Shown: positions 1-8,045 of the stretch, piece after piece | Numbering within the stretch: the first letter of the stretch is position 1 | Layout: the number at the start of each line of letters is the position of its first letter | From: CAVSSX01 sp963730735 | Lineage (GTDB): Bacteria; Actinomycetota; Acidimicrobiia; Acidimicrobiales; RAAP-2 | Direction: 5' to 3' | Assembly: GCA_963730735.1 (NCBI GenBank) | Contig: CAVSSX010000001.1 | Span: 1-44,803 of the forward strand | DNA: 44,803 bases | The notes under the pieces: generated by a model | The model's database searches: none | The model's input: only the letters and a program-made list of their open reading frames with translations | Told to the model about the DNA's origin: nothing | Made by a program: the position numbers and the translations under genes

Positions 1-613
1 GCCGCTCCTCACCGCGCACGACGTCGAAGCGCACCAGCAGGCGGTCGAGCGGCGCCGTGTAGGTCACCACGTAGTCGAGGTCCATCGGCAGGAAGGGCGA
101 GACGTGGAGGGCCTTGGCGAACCGGTGGCGCCCCGGGGCCCCCACCACGTAGGTGTGGCGCTCGTGCCACGGCGTGTTCTGGACCTCGCAGACCAGGTGG
201 TCGATCCCCTCCCCCGCCTCGTCGGCACAGAAGTACACCGAGATCGGGTTGAACAGCCAACCCCAGGTACGCAGGTTGGCCAGGAGCGAGACGGGGCCCG
301 CCGGTGACCGCGCCGTGTGCTGCTCGACCACCCGGCGCACGGCCTGGTCCAGCGTCACCGTCGGGTCGCCGAGGAAGTCCGAGCGCCGGAACCAGACCGG
401 CGACGGCCGGCGATCCGACCACAACGGGTGGCACCCCGCCACCTCGTGCACCTCGGCCAGGTCCAGCAGGGGCATGGCCACCCGGTAGGTGAACTCGTTC
501 CCCGGGCCGGGGCCGAACCGTCGGTGGTGCACCGTCCCCTCGTACAAGGCGCTGCGCAGCCCACCGGCCGATGACGTCGTCGACGCCGTCGGCCCCTCGA
601 GCGAGACCGTCAA
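1..613 (-). CDS. DUF1365 family protein (3' end cut by window)
   Basis: Read on the minus strand, the frame gives a DUF1365-type protein. The N-terminal part holds A-L-Y-E-G-T-V-H-H-R-R followed by F-T-Y-R-V, and the centre holds the family hallmark R-T-W-G-W-L-F-N-P-I-S-V-Y-F. The TTG start at 613 shares bases with the TGA stop of the FAD gene upstream, so the two are translationally coupled. About 204 codons are inside the window; the C-terminus lies before base 1. DUF1365 proteins regularly follow an FAD amine-oxidase-like gene and often precede a cyclopropane-fatty-acid-synthase-like methyltransferase. The first half of that arrangement is seen here; the methyltransferase would lie outside. 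A role in unusual lipid modification is inferred from context only. Confidence 0.85.
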   Translation of the reverse strand, partial: MTVSLEGPTASTTSSAGGLRSALYEGTVHHRRFGPGPGNEFTYRVAMPLLDLAEVHEVAGCHPLWSDRRPSPVWFRRSDFLGDPTVTLDQAVRRVVEQHTARSPAGPVSLLANLRTWGWLFNPISVYFCADEAGEGIDHLVCEVQNTPWHERHTYVVGAPGRHRFAKALHVSPFLPMDLDYVVTYTAPLDRLLVRFDVVRGEER

Positions 614-1860
614 AATTCCACCCCGAGCGAACGACACATCTCCACCGCGCTCCGCACCCCGTCCTCGTGGAAACCGTACCCCCAGTAGGCGCCGCAGAAC
701 CATGTCCGCCGGACGCCGTTGATCTCGTGCCGGCGGCCCTGCGCGGCGATGGCGGCGGCATCGAGCACCGGGTGGGCGTAGTGCATGCGAGCCAGCACCT
801 TGGCCGGGTCGATGGCCTCGTCCCGGTTCAAGGTGACCAGCACCGGGGTCCTCGAAGGGATCGACTGAAGCGGGTTCAAGTAGTAGGTCAGCGTCGCCCC
901 GGCGGTGTCGGAGCGCAGGCGGTGGTAGTTCCAGCTGGCTCGGGCCCGGGGGTTCTTCGGCAGTAGTCGGGTGTCGGTGTGCAGCACGGCGCTGTTCGGC
1001 TGGTAGCGCATGGCTCCGAGCACCGCCCGCTCCGCCGGCGCCGCATCCGACAGCAGCCGTAGCGCCTGGTCGCTGTGGGTGGCCACCACGACCTGGTCGA
1101 ACTGCTCCACGCCGGAGGCCCCGACCACCTCGACGCCCCCCGGGCCCCGGCGGATCTTCTCCACCGGGGCGGCCAGTCGGAGCCGCCCCTCCTCGGCCAA
1201 CGGGGCGAGGATGGCGTCGACGTAGCACCGGGCGCCACCGCTGACCGTCCGCCAGGACGGTTGGTCACGGAGGCGCAGCAGGCCGTGGCGATCGAAGAAC
1301 CGGGCGAAGGTAGCGGCGGGTATGCCGGTGAACGTCGCCGGATCGGCCGACCAGATCGAGGAGCCCAGCGGCACCAGATACCAGTCCTCGAACGCTCTCG
1401 ACCACCGGTGCGGGGCCAGGATGTCCCCCAGGGTGACGTCGGGCGGCGGCGGTTGGTCCAGCAGGCCGCGCACCAGGCGGTTGAACCGGTACACGTCGCC
1501 CAGCATCCGCAGAAAGGCCGGTCGGACCAGGTTGCGTCGTTGGGCGAACACCGTGGACAGGGTGGTGCCCCGCCATTCGAGGCCGGTGCGCTCGTCCGAC
1601 ACGCTGAAGCTCATGTCCGAGGGCTGCGTGGGGACGCCGAGCTCGTCGAGCAGACGGCAGAACAGCGGATAGGTGCGCTCGTTGTAGACCAGGAAGCCAG
1701 TGTCGACATCGACGGTGGCGTCCGGCAACTCGATCCGGTGGGTGTGGGTGTGCCCGCCAGGCCGGTCGTCGGCCTCGAAGAGCACCACGTCGTGCTCTCG
1801 ACGCAGGAGGTGGGCGGCCACCATGCCGGCCACGCCGCTCCCGATAATGGCGATCCTCAT
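610..1860 (-). CDS. FAD/NAD(P)-binding amine oxidase-like protein
   Basis: A 416-residue flavoprotein. The N-terminus M-R-I-A-I-I-G-S-G-V-A-G is a Rossmann dinucleotide-binding motif, followed by the acidic strand end V-V-L-F-E-A and the R-P-G-G-H segment typical of amine-oxidase-type FAD proteins. The start is ATG at 1860, because it is preceded by AAGGAG at good spacing and sits directly on the Rossmann motif; upstream in-frame ATGs give a non-homologous extension into the divergent promoter. It heads an operon with DUF1365 (overlapping TTG start). In this family the pairing with DUF1365 is very common and is thought to act on fatty acyl chains or carotenoid-like substrates. The substrate cannot be told from sequence. 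Confidence 0.9.
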   Translation of the reverse strand: MRIAIIGSGVAGMVAAHLLRREHDVVLFEADDRPGGHTHTHRIELPDATVDVDTGFLVYNERTYPLFCRLLDELGVPTQPSDMSFSVSDERTGLEWRGTTLSTVFAQRRNLVRPAFLRMLGDVYRFNRLVRGLLDQPPPPDVTLGDILAPHRWSRAFEDWYLVPLGSSIWSADPATFTGIPAATFARFFDRHGLLRLRDQPSWRTVSGGARCYVDAILAPLAEEGRLRLAAPVEKIRRGPGGVEVVGASGVEQFDQVVVATHSDQALRLLSDAAPAERAVLGAMRYQPNSAVLHTDTRLLPKNPRARASWNYHRLRSDTAGATLTYYLNPLQSIPSRTPVLVTLNRDEAIDPAKVLARMHYAHPVLDAAAIAAQGRRHEINGVRRTWFCGAYWGYGFHEDGVRSAVEMCRSLGVEF

Positions 1861-1910
1861 GCCGCTCCTTGACGGCCCACGCACCCGCCGGGCACCGCTC
1901 AACCGTGTTC

Positions 1911-1932
1911 GAGAATTTAGCAGTAAAATCTC
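1911..1932. promoter_or_regulatory. Imperfect inverted repeat, candidate operator between divergent genes
   Basis: Arms GAGAATTT and AAAATCTC (one mismatch) flank AGCAGT. The repeat lies in an AT-rich patch between the FAD gene and the SRPBCC-SDR gene and overlaps the candidate -10 box of the latter, so a bound repressor would block both directions. The regulator is unknown. Confidence 0.4.
1924..1929 (+). promoter_or_regulatory. Candidate -10 box for leaderless SRPBCC-SDR mRNA
   Basis: TAAAAT followed by 7 bases and the GTG start at 1937, with no Shine-Dalgarno sequence. The spacing fits transcription starting at or beside the start codon. Confidence 0.5.
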
Positions 1933-1936
1933 TTCG

Positions 1937-3484
1937 GTGGCCATCGCCCGGATCACCATCGACTCGCCCAAACCACCCGCCGAGGTCTTCGAGTACCTGG
2001 CCCGGTTCTCCAATGCCGCCGAGTGGGACCCCGGCGTGGCGAGCGCCGAGGACCTCTCGCCCGGGCCGACGGCGGTGGGCAGCGTGTTCCGCCTCCAGGT
2101 GACCTTCCTCGGCCGACAGCTACCGCTCGACTACCGGGTGCTCGAGCTCGATGCCCCCCGGCGGGTGGTCGTCGAGGCCGAGAACCGGCTGGTCCGCTCC
2201 ACCGACGTCATCGAGGTGGCCCCCGAGGGCTCCGGCTCCCGGCTGACGTACGCCGCCAGCCTGACCCTGAAGGGGGCGGCCCTCCTGGCCACCCCGTTGG
2301 CCGAGGTGGCCTTCACCAGGATCGCCCAGCGGGCCGAGGCCGGCCTCGTCGTCGCCCTCGGGGGCGGTCCGACAGCCGACGCGGTCGCTCCCCGCCCCGA
2401 CACCGCCGGGTCCCTCGGTCGTCGGGTCGTGGCCCGGACCGTGGACACCGTCGCCGAGGCGACGGTGGTTCCGAGCTTCAGCCGGGTCGGTTACTCCCTC
2501 CGCCAGCAGCTCGAGGGCTGGACCGACCCTCCGTCGATGGCCGGTCGGGTGGTGGTGGTCACCGGCGCCACCTCGGGCATCGGCCGGGCCACGGCGGTGG
2601 GCCTGGCCCGACTCGGGGCCACCGTGCACCTGGTGGGCCGGGACGCCGAGCGGGGGGCCAGGGCCATGGCGGCGGTCGAGCGGGCCGGCGGCGGGGCACC
2701 GACCCTCGACCTGGTCGACCTGTCCGACCTCGACGCCACCGCTGAGCTGGGACGACGGCTGGTGGCGCGTCACGGGCGGCTCGACGCCCTCGTCCACGCG
2801 GCGGGCGCCCTCAGCCGCACGTACACCACCACCCCGGCCGGCCTGGAACTCACGGTGGCCACCCAGCTGCTCGCCCCCTACGTCCTGACGGCGCACCTGG
2901 CCCCGGCCCTGGCCGAGGCGCCGGCGGCCACCGTCGTGGTGGTGAGCTCGGGCGGCATGTACACCCAGCCCTTCGACCTGGACGAGCTGGAGCCCCGCCC
3001 CGAGGAGTACAACGGCACGGTGGCCTACGCCCGGGTGAAGCGGGCCCAGCTGCTGCTGGCCGAGGACTGGGCACGGCGGTTCGCGGCCACCGGAGTGGCC
3101 AGTTTCGCCATGCACCCGGGTTGGGTCGACACCCCGGGGCTGGCCTCGGGCCTCCCGGGCTTCCGGGTCCTGGCCCGCCCACTCCTGCGCACAGCGGCCC
3201 AGGGAGCCGACACCGCCGTGTGGCTGGCCGCCGGCGGGCCGGCGGCCGACGCCGCCATCCCGCGGTCGCCTCGGCCCCGCTCGGGCTTCTACCTCGACCG
3301 CCGGCCTCGGCGGGATCGTCGTTTCCCGGTTGCCCACCCCTACTCGCCGGGCGACGCCGAGGCGCTGTGGGCGTGGTGCATCGAGCGGACGGGGACCTCA
3401 TTTCCCCAGTTGAACAGGGATTCCCTGACGTCGCCTAACCCTGATGTCGAGGTTGAGGGTGGCGAAGGAGGGCCCGACCGGTGA
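1937..3484 (+). CDS. SRPBCC-SDR fusion protein
   Basis: A 515-residue two-domain protein. Residues 1-140 look like a polyketide-cyclase/START (SRPBCC) domain: R-I-T-I-D-S-P, then P-P-A-E-V-F-E-Y-L-A, W-D-P-G-V and L-T-Y-A-A-S. Residues 200-500 are a short-chain dehydrogenase/reductase with T-G-A-T-S-G-I-G at 209-216, catalytic Ser near 337-338 and Y364-x3-K368. The M-Y-T-Q-P region resembles the DHRS12-like SDR group. The GTG start is chosen because it sits 7 bases after a TAAAAT box and at the beginning of the SRPBCC fold; the same frame stays open further upstream but runs into the opposite gene. The stop overlaps the next gene as GTGA. A lipid- or terpenoid-like substrate held by the SRPBCC domain and oxidised or reduced by the SDR is plausible but inferred. 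Confidence 0.85.
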   Translation: MAIARITIDSPKPPAEVFEYLARFSNAAEWDPGVASAEDLSPGPTAVGSVFRLQVTFLGRQLPLDYRVLELDAPRRVVVEAENRLVRSTDVIEVAPEGSGSRLTYAASLTLKGAALLATPLAEVAFTRIAQRAEAGLVVALGGGPTADAVAPRPDTAGSLGRRVVARTVDTVAEATVVPSFSRVGYSLRQQLEGWTDPPSMAGRVVVVTGATSGIGRATAVGLARLGATVHLVGRDAERGARAMAAVERAGGGAPTLDLVDLSDLDATAELGRRLVARHGRLDALVHAAGALSRTYTTTPAGLELTVATQLLAPYVLTAHLAPALAEAPAATVVVVSSGGMYTQPFDLDELEPRPEEYNGTVAYARVKRAQLLLAEDWARRFAATGVASFAMHPGWVDTPGLASGLPGFRVLARPLLRTAAQGADTAVWLAAGGPAADAAIPRSPRPRSGFYLDRRPRRDRRFPVAHPYSPGDAEALWAWCIERTGTSFPQLNRDSLTSPNPDVEVEGGEGGPDR

Positions 3485-3879
3485 GCTCCGTGGCCCTCCG
3501 GCGCCCCTCCCCTCGCCTCGCCCGCCAGCTGGCGCTCGGCGTGGCCGGTGGCCGTCTGGCCCTCGGCCTGGTGGCCCTGGTGGCCCCCGATCGGCCCACC
3601 CAACCGTGGATCGGGCGAACGGGCGAAGGCCCGGCCCGGCGGGTTCTCGCCCGGGCCCTCGGCGCTCGCGACGTCGCCCTCGGGCTCGGGGCGTTGGCTG
3701 CCGCCCGGCAGGGCGGCGACCTGCGGCTCTGGGTGGCGGCGGCCGGTCTGGCCGATGCCGGGGACGTGGTGGCGACCCTCCTCGCCTTCCCGCACCTGCC
3801 CAAGGTGGGCCGGCTGGCCGTCCTGGCCGCCGCCGGCGGGGCGGCGCTGGTGGCCGCCGGCACCGTGGCGGCGCTCTGA
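3481..3879 (+). CDS. Small multi-helix membrane protein
   Basis: 132 residues starting at a GTG that overlaps the SDR stop (GTGA), with AAGGAGG about 10 bases upstream. The protein is Ala/Leu/Val-rich with a hydrophobic segment near residues 17-35 and others around 60-75, 80-100 and 110-132. These resemble the four-helix DUF4267-like membrane proteins that accompany oxidoreductases in actinobacteria. No catalytic motif is visible. The coupled start implies co-expression with the SRPBCC-SDR protein. Confidence 0.75.
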   Translation: MSSVALRRPSPRLARQLALGVAGGRLALGLVALVAPDRPTQPWIGRTGEGPARRVLARALGARDVALGLGALAAARQGGDLRLWVAAAGLADAGDVVATLLAFPHLPKVGRLAVLAAAGGAALVAAGTVAAL

Positions 3880-3893
3880 CCAGGACGGCCCCC

Positions 3894-5066
3894 CTAGCCC
3901 TCCGGCGGGTGCCAGGTCACCCAGACGATGGTGGCGTCGTCGCGCAGACGTTGCTCTGAAAAGTCGACGACCTCTTGGATGGTCTGACGGACGACTGCCT
4001 CGGGGGGTTGGCTCGACGTCCCAGCCTGCTCCAGCAGGTGCACGAAGCGGTCGATGCCGAAGGCCGGACCGACGTCCGGGCGCCCCTCGATGACCCCGTC
4101 GGTGTAGAAGACCACGCCGTCGCCCGGATCGAGCGTCTCGGTGGCCACCTCTCGCAGCGGGCCGCCGAGGCCCCAGGGGAGGGACGGCCGACACTCCAGG
4201 GGGGTGGCGGTCCCGCGCCGGACCAGGAACGGCCGGGGATGCCCGGCGTTGAGCCACTGCAGCTCGCCGTTGGCCACGTTGAGCTGGGCCAGCTGGCCGG
4301 TGACGAACGCTTCGCCCTGGTAGCGCTCGGCCAGCACGTCGTCGAGGCGCTGGTGCATCACGGCCAGCGGTTGGCGCTCCCGACGGTCGTGGCGGTAGCA
4401 CCCGATAGCCAGGGACGACAGGGTGCTCGACGCCAGGCCGTGGCCCATGGCATCCATGATCGCCACGTCGAGGCTGTACCCGTTGGCGGCGTGGTCGAAG
4501 CAGTCGCCGCCGATGTCGTAGGCCGGCTCGAGCACACCGACCGACGCCGCTTCGGGCATGGCCAGTCGCAGCGGCGGCAGGTTGTCCCACTGGATGCTCG
4601 CCGCCAGGCTCATGGACCTGCGCCGCCGGACCAGGTTGAAGAGGTCGGTGGAGCGGGCGGCCACGGCGATGGCCACGCCGGCCAGCATGCCGAGCTCCTC
4701 GCACTGGCGGACTGCCGCGTCGTCCAGATCGCCGGCGACCGTGACGGCCAGGACGCCCGTGCAGTCGGTCCCCTCCAGGATCGGGGCCCACACCCGGGTG
4801 CCCTGGTCCTGCGCCTCGCTGACCAGCCGCCGTTCGGCGAAGGCCCGCCCCGCCTCGGTGCCGGCCACGGGGATCCCGACCGGCAGCTCGAGGTGGGCCG
4901 AGCGGTCGGGCACCGGCACGAGCGTCGTCTGCTCGAAGTCGACCAGGTAGGCCACGGCGTCGGTGGCCCCGAGGCTCTGGGCGAGGGTGGCCACCACGTC
5001 TACCGTCGCCATGGGCGCCAGCTCGTGGAGCCACCGCAGCACCTTGCCGTAGTCCAGGGTGTCCAA
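3894..5066 (-). CDS. GAF-like / SpoIIE-type PP2C serine phosphatase
   Basis: About 390 residues. Residues 10-150 form a GAF-like sensor domain. The rest is a SpoIIE/RsbU-type PP2C phosphatase with the metal-site motifs G-G-D-C-F-D-H, M-D-A-M-G-H-G, N-A-G-H-P, Y-T-D-G-V and L-R-D-D-A-T. Such enzymes usually dephosphorylate anti-sigma-factor antagonists, but no STAS or HATPase partner lies nearby. The TTG start at 5066 is my choice: GAAAGG precedes it by about 9 bases, while the longer open frame upstream is low-complexity and unlike the family. The start therefore has moderate confidence, the function high. It is divergent from the Cys4 protein gene. Confidence 0.85.
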   Translation of the reverse strand: MDTLDYGKVLRWLHELAPMATVDVVATLAQSLGATDAVAYLVDFEQTTLVPVPDRSAHLELPVGIPVAGTEAGRAFAERRLVSEAQDQGTRVWAPILEGTDCTGVLAVTVAGDLDDAAVRQCEELGMLAGVAIAVAARSTDLFNLVRRRRSMSLAASIQWDNLPPLRLAMPEAASVGVLEPAYDIGGDCFDHAANGYSLDVAIMDAMGHGLASSTLSSLAIGCYRHDRRERQPLAVMHQRLDDVLAERYQGEAFVTGQLAQLNVANGELQWLNAGHPRPFLVRRGTATPLECRPSLPWGLGGPLREVATETLDPGDGVVFYTDGVIEGRPDVGPAFGIDRFVHLLEQAGTSSQPPEAVVRQTIQEVVDFSEQRLRDDATIVWVTWHPPEG

Positions 5067-5189
5067 CGGGTCGCACCTTTCACCGGGTCGAGGGGCGTCT
5101 CGAAGTCCGCGCCCGCTCCCCCGGGGCTCAAACGCCGGGGCAGCCCAGGGTAGCGGGCCACCGGTTCGTGGGCCACGAGCGCCATGCGT

Positions 5190-5195
5190 TACCTT
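5190..5195 (+). promoter_or_regulatory. Candidate -10 box for leaderless Cys4 protein mRNA
   Basis: TACCTT with 6 bases to the ATG at 5202. No ribosome binding site precedes that ATG, so the box also decides the start in favour of 5202 over the in-frame ATG at 5184. Confidence 0.45.
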
Positions 5196-5201
5196 TTCGC
5201 C

Positions 5202-5453
5202 ATGGCCGACTACGTCATCCCCGAACCCGAGCCCAAGGAGATCGACGAGACACTCTCGATCGAGCTCCGCCACCTCGCCTCGAATGCCGTCCTGCGGGGG
5301 AACCCCTCGGGCGACGAGAAGTGCGAGAACTGCCGGTACTACCTCGAGCCGTACAACGAGATCTCGTACTGCTGGCACCCCAAGCTCCGGATCCTGGTCG
5401 GAGCCCCGTGGTGGTGCCAGTGGTGGGAGGCCATCCCCGAGGACGAGGCGTAG
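5202..5453 (+). CDS. Small Cys4 protein, HiPIP-like iron-sulfur candidate
   Basis: 83 residues, acidic, no signal peptide. The C-terminal half holds C-E-N-C, then Y-C-W-H-P and W-W-C-Q-W-W, giving the spacing C-x2-C-x12-C-x14-C with aromatic residues packed around the last cysteine. High-potential iron-sulfur proteins and the small subunits of benzylsuccinate-synthase-type enzymes use the same order and similar spacing to hold a [4Fe-4S] cluster. That comparison comes from family knowledge; no partner enzyme is adjacent. The gene is monocistronic and divergent from the SpoIIE phosphatase. Zinc binding is the main alternative. Confidence 0.8.
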   Translation: MADYVIPEPEPKEIDETLSIELRHLASNAVLRGNPSGDEKCENCRYYLEPYNEISYCWHPKLRILVGAPWWCQWWEAIPEDEA

Positions 5454-5589
5454 CCGACCGTCGGGCCCACGTGAGGGGCTCGATGCTCGCTGTTGCCGTC
5501 CGGCACTGCCGGCACCGGTGTCGGGGCGCGCTCGCCCGGCGGCGAGACGACCTCGTGGTGTCGGAAGCGCCGGTGGCGCATCCCGCCGG

Positions 5590-6816
5590 TCAGGGGCGGG
5601 TGACCTCGGGCGGGGCCGACGGCGTGAACTGGTAGAGCTTTTCGGCGTTGCCCCGGAGGATCTTGAACTTGACCTCGTCGGTCAGGTTGGCGGCGTCGAG
5701 ACGCTCGTGGGCCAGCTTCAGCGAGTGCGGCCAGGTGGTGTCCGAGTGCGGGTAGTCGCACTCGATCATCACGTTGTCCTCGCCGACCACGTCGAGCATG
5801 CCGAGGCCGGTGGCGTCGTCGATGAAGCAGCCGTAGAAGTGCTCCCGGTAGTCCCGGTAGACGTCGATCTTCTCGGTGTCGATGTGGGTGTCGTAGTCCT
5901 GCACCGGACCCACGTTGCCGAGGGCCACGCCCTTGGCCACCCAGTGGCGCTGGGTCGTCCAGACCTGCTGGGCCCGCTCGAGCACCCAGGGGATCCACCC
6001 GATCGAGCCCTCGGAGAGGGCGATCTTGATGTTCGGGAACCGCTGGAACAGACCGCTGAAGATCCAGTCCATCAGGCACCCGGCCGGGCGGATCATCCCG
6101 AGCGAGAAGTTGGCCATGAACGGCGAGTCGTCCGAGATCCGGTGGAAGGTCGACGACGAGCCGATGTGGATCGAGAGCACGATCCCGAGGTCGTTGGCCG
6201 TCTTGAGGACCGGGTCCCAGTGACCGGTGTGGATGGTCGGGAGGCCGAGCGGCTGGAAGTTCTCCGAGAAGCAGATCGAACGGCAGCCCTTGGCGTACAC
6301 GCGCTCCATCTCGGCCACGGCCAGGGCCGGGTCCCACAGCGGGATGATGGCCAGCGGGATGAGGCGCCCGGGGTCGGTGCCGCACCACTCGTCGATCATC
6401 CAGTCGTTGTAGGCCTTCACGCAGAGCAGGGCGAGGTCCTTGTCCTTGGCCTCGGCGAACGTCTGCCCGCAGAACCGCGGGAAGGACGGGAAGTTGAGCG
6501 AGGCCAGGATGCCCGAGTCGTTCATGTCCAGCAGGCGGGCCGCCGGGTCGTAGCAACCGGGCCGCATCTCGGTGTAGGGGAAACCGACGGCGGTGATGTC
6601 CTCGGGCCGACGACCGGCGCTGGCCCCGAGGCCACCGGTCATGATCCGCAGGTGCTCGTACGCCCAGACCTCGGTGCCGTCGTCGTCGATGATGACGTGC
6701 GGCGCCTCGTCCTGGTACTTGGCCGGGAGCCGGTCGGTCCAGACGTTCGGCGGCTCGATGATGTGGTCATCGACCGAAGTGATCCAGTTGAGGTCGTACT
6801 CGCCGGTGCTTGCCAT
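5590..6816 (-). CDS. Amidohydrolase family 2 metal-dependent hydrolase
   Basis: 408 residues. The N-terminus S-V-D-D-H-I-I-E-P matches the metal-binding beginning of amidohydrolase-2 (COG2159) proteins, though with D-x-H in place of the usual H-x-H. Later motifs are H-T-G-H-W-D-P, L-S-E-G-S-I-G-W (strand 6 region) and E-C-D-Y-P-H-S-D, the catalytic Asp region. This subgroup (decarboxylase/hydrolase-like, large in actinobacterial terpenoid and aromatic degraders) has no certain substrate. The ATG at 6816 begins just ahead of the conserved domain. The 180 bases upstream in frame are antisense to unrelated sequence. Confidence 0.88.
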   Translation of the reverse strand: MASTGEYDLNWITSVDDHIIEPPNVWTDRLPAKYQDEAPHVIIDDDGTEVWAYEHLRIMTGGLGASAGRRPEDITAVGFPYTEMRPGCYDPAARLLDMNDSGILASLNFPSFPRFCGQTFAEAKDKDLALLCVKAYNDWMIDEWCGTDPGRLIPLAIIPLWDPALAVAEMERVYAKGCRSICFSENFQPLGLPTIHTGHWDPVLKTANDLGIVLSIHIGSSSTFHRISDDSPFMANFSLGMIRPAGCLMDWIFSGLFQRFPNIKIALSEGSIGWIPWVLERAQQVWTTQRHWVAKGVALGNVGPVQDYDTHIDTEKIDVYRDYREHFYGCFIDDATGLGMLDVVGEDNVMIECDYPHSDTTWPHSLKLAHERLDAANLTDEVKFKILRGNAEKLYQFTPSAPPEVTRP

Positions 6817-6853
6817 GTGTGCCCCCCGAAGTGGCGCTCGGATGTCTGTGAAG

Positions 6854-6859
6854 ACTTTA
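6854..6859 (-). promoter_or_regulatory. Candidate -10 box upstream of the amidohydrolase
   Basis: On the minus strand TAAAGT lies about 38 bases before the ATG at 6816, in a short AT-rich patch. No good -35 is visible. Confidence 0.3.
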
Positions 6860-6896
6860 GCCGCACCCGCAAGTAGGGCAGTAGTTCGGCCCCGGA

Positions 6897-7112
6897 TCAG
6901 CCCTCCTCGCCCTGCCGCACCGCCAGGAGCGTCTCGAGGGGCCCGACGACCACCTCGGGCGCCAGGCGGGTCCCCGGCACCTGGTGCACCTCGCACTGGA
7001 ACGTGCCGTCACCGGCCTCGAAGGTCCCCTTGGTGATCTCGAACCACCCGTGATCCCGGAGCAGCACGGCGCTCACCCTCGCCACCTCGACGTCGTCGAT
7101 CCACGTGCCCAC
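6897..7112 (-). CDS. Small conserved-looking hypothetical protein
   Basis: 71 residues from a GTG at 7112 preceded by AGGAGGG with 5-base spacing, one of the strongest ribosome binding sites in the window. The protein reads as an alternating beta pattern (I-D-D-V-E-V-A-R-V-S, then W-F-E-I-T-K-G-T-F and F-Q-C-E-V-H) with one Cys. This could be a small single-domain beta fold. I recognise no family. The same frame runs open far upstream, but that part is antisense to the desaturase gene and is discarded. It lies upstream of the amidohydrolase in the same direction with an 80-base gap. Confidence 0.65.
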   Translation of the reverse strand: MGTWIDDVEVARVSAVLLRDHGWFEITKGTFEAGDGTFQCEVHQVPGTRLAPEVVVGPLETLLAVRQGEEG

Positions 7113-7268
7113 GTCAGCCCTCCTGCTCGTCTGCCGCCGGCCATCCTGCCCGACGCCGGCTGTCCTCGTGGCCGAGCGGTACCCCCGGACGGTCCGGACC
7201 CGATCTCCCCGAGCGATACTGCGGCCGATCCGACTCATCCCGCTGGTCAGCGGCGCCGAAGGAAGGGC

Positions 7269-8045
7269 ATGAGCTTCGACACCGCCACCTACCAGAGGTT
7301 GTCCGCCCGCCTCGACATCGAGGACATCGATTTCGAGTCGTTCCGCGACCAGCCGCTCGACCCCGAGGCACTGCGCTGCCTGCGCTACATGCACGACGTC
7401 GAGTGCCACACCGTCTGCTACCTCCGTGACGTCCTCGTCACCCGGGCCCACCGCGACCCCGAGATCACCTCGTTCCTCACCCTGTGGAACTACGAGGAGT
7501 TCTGGCACGGCGACGCCATCGGCAAGGTGCTGGCGGCCCACGACGAGTCGTCGGGCCCCGGGCGCATCGCCGCCCTGCGCCAGCGGCTGCCCAAGAGCGA
7601 CAAGTGGAAGCCGCTCGGGTTCCAGGTCGCCTCGGCCCTGACCCCCCACCTGACCGCCGTCCACATGACCTGGGGCGCCGTCAACGAGTGGACGACCCAG
7701 GCGGCCTACACCCAGTTGGCCAAGCGGGCCGACAACCCCACCCTCTCGGCACTGCTCCGCCGGATCGGCAAGCAGGAGGGACGGCACATCGACTTCTACG
7801 CCACCGAGGCCCGACGCCGGTTGGAGGAGAGCCGGGTGGCCCAACGGCTGACCCGGTGGGCCCTCCGCCGGTTCTGGTCCCCGGTGGGGACCGGCGTCGT
7901 GCCCGACAGCGAGGTCGACTTCCTGTCGTCGTACCTGTTCGGCAACGATGACGGCCACGCCCTGGCCGAGCGCATTGACCGGCGGGTGGACCACCTCCCG
8001 GGGCTCGAAGGGCTCAACCTGCTGGTCGGCGCCACGGCTGCGTGA
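7269..8045 (+). CDS. Diiron ferritin-like protein, acyl-ACP desaturase type
   Basis: 258 residues, soluble. The diiron ligand set is complete: E45 (H-D-V-E-C-H), E77-x2-H80 in E-E-F-W-H, E140 (V-N-E-W) and E170-x2-H173 in E-G-R-H. This E/ExxH/E/ExxH order with about 65-90 residues between pairs is that of ferritin-like acyl-ACP desaturases and related alkane oxygenases. The ATG at 7269 follows GGAAGGG. The stop overlaps the start of the PlsC gene (GTGA), tying it to phospholipid synthesis. Plant-type stearoyl-ACP desaturases are longer (about 350 residues), so this is a compact relative and the activity is inferred. Confidence 0.85.
   Translation: MSFDTATYQRLSARLDIEDIDFESFRDQPLDPEALRCLRYMHDVECHTVCYLRDVLVTRAHRDPEITSFLTLWNYEEFWHGDAIGKVLAAHDESSGPGRIAALRQRLPKSDKWKPLGFQVASALTPHLTAVHMTWGAVNEWTTQAAYTQLAKRADNPTLSALLRRIGKQEGRHIDFYATEARRRLEESRVAQRLTRWALRRFWSPVGTGVVPDSEVDFLSSYLFGNDDGHALAERIDRRVDHLPGLEGLNLLVGATAA

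Noticed and set aside
1861..2013. Longer start of the FAD gene at 2013
   Set aside because: The extension overlaps the divergent gene and its operator; the ATG at 1860 has AAGGAG and begins the Rossmann motif.
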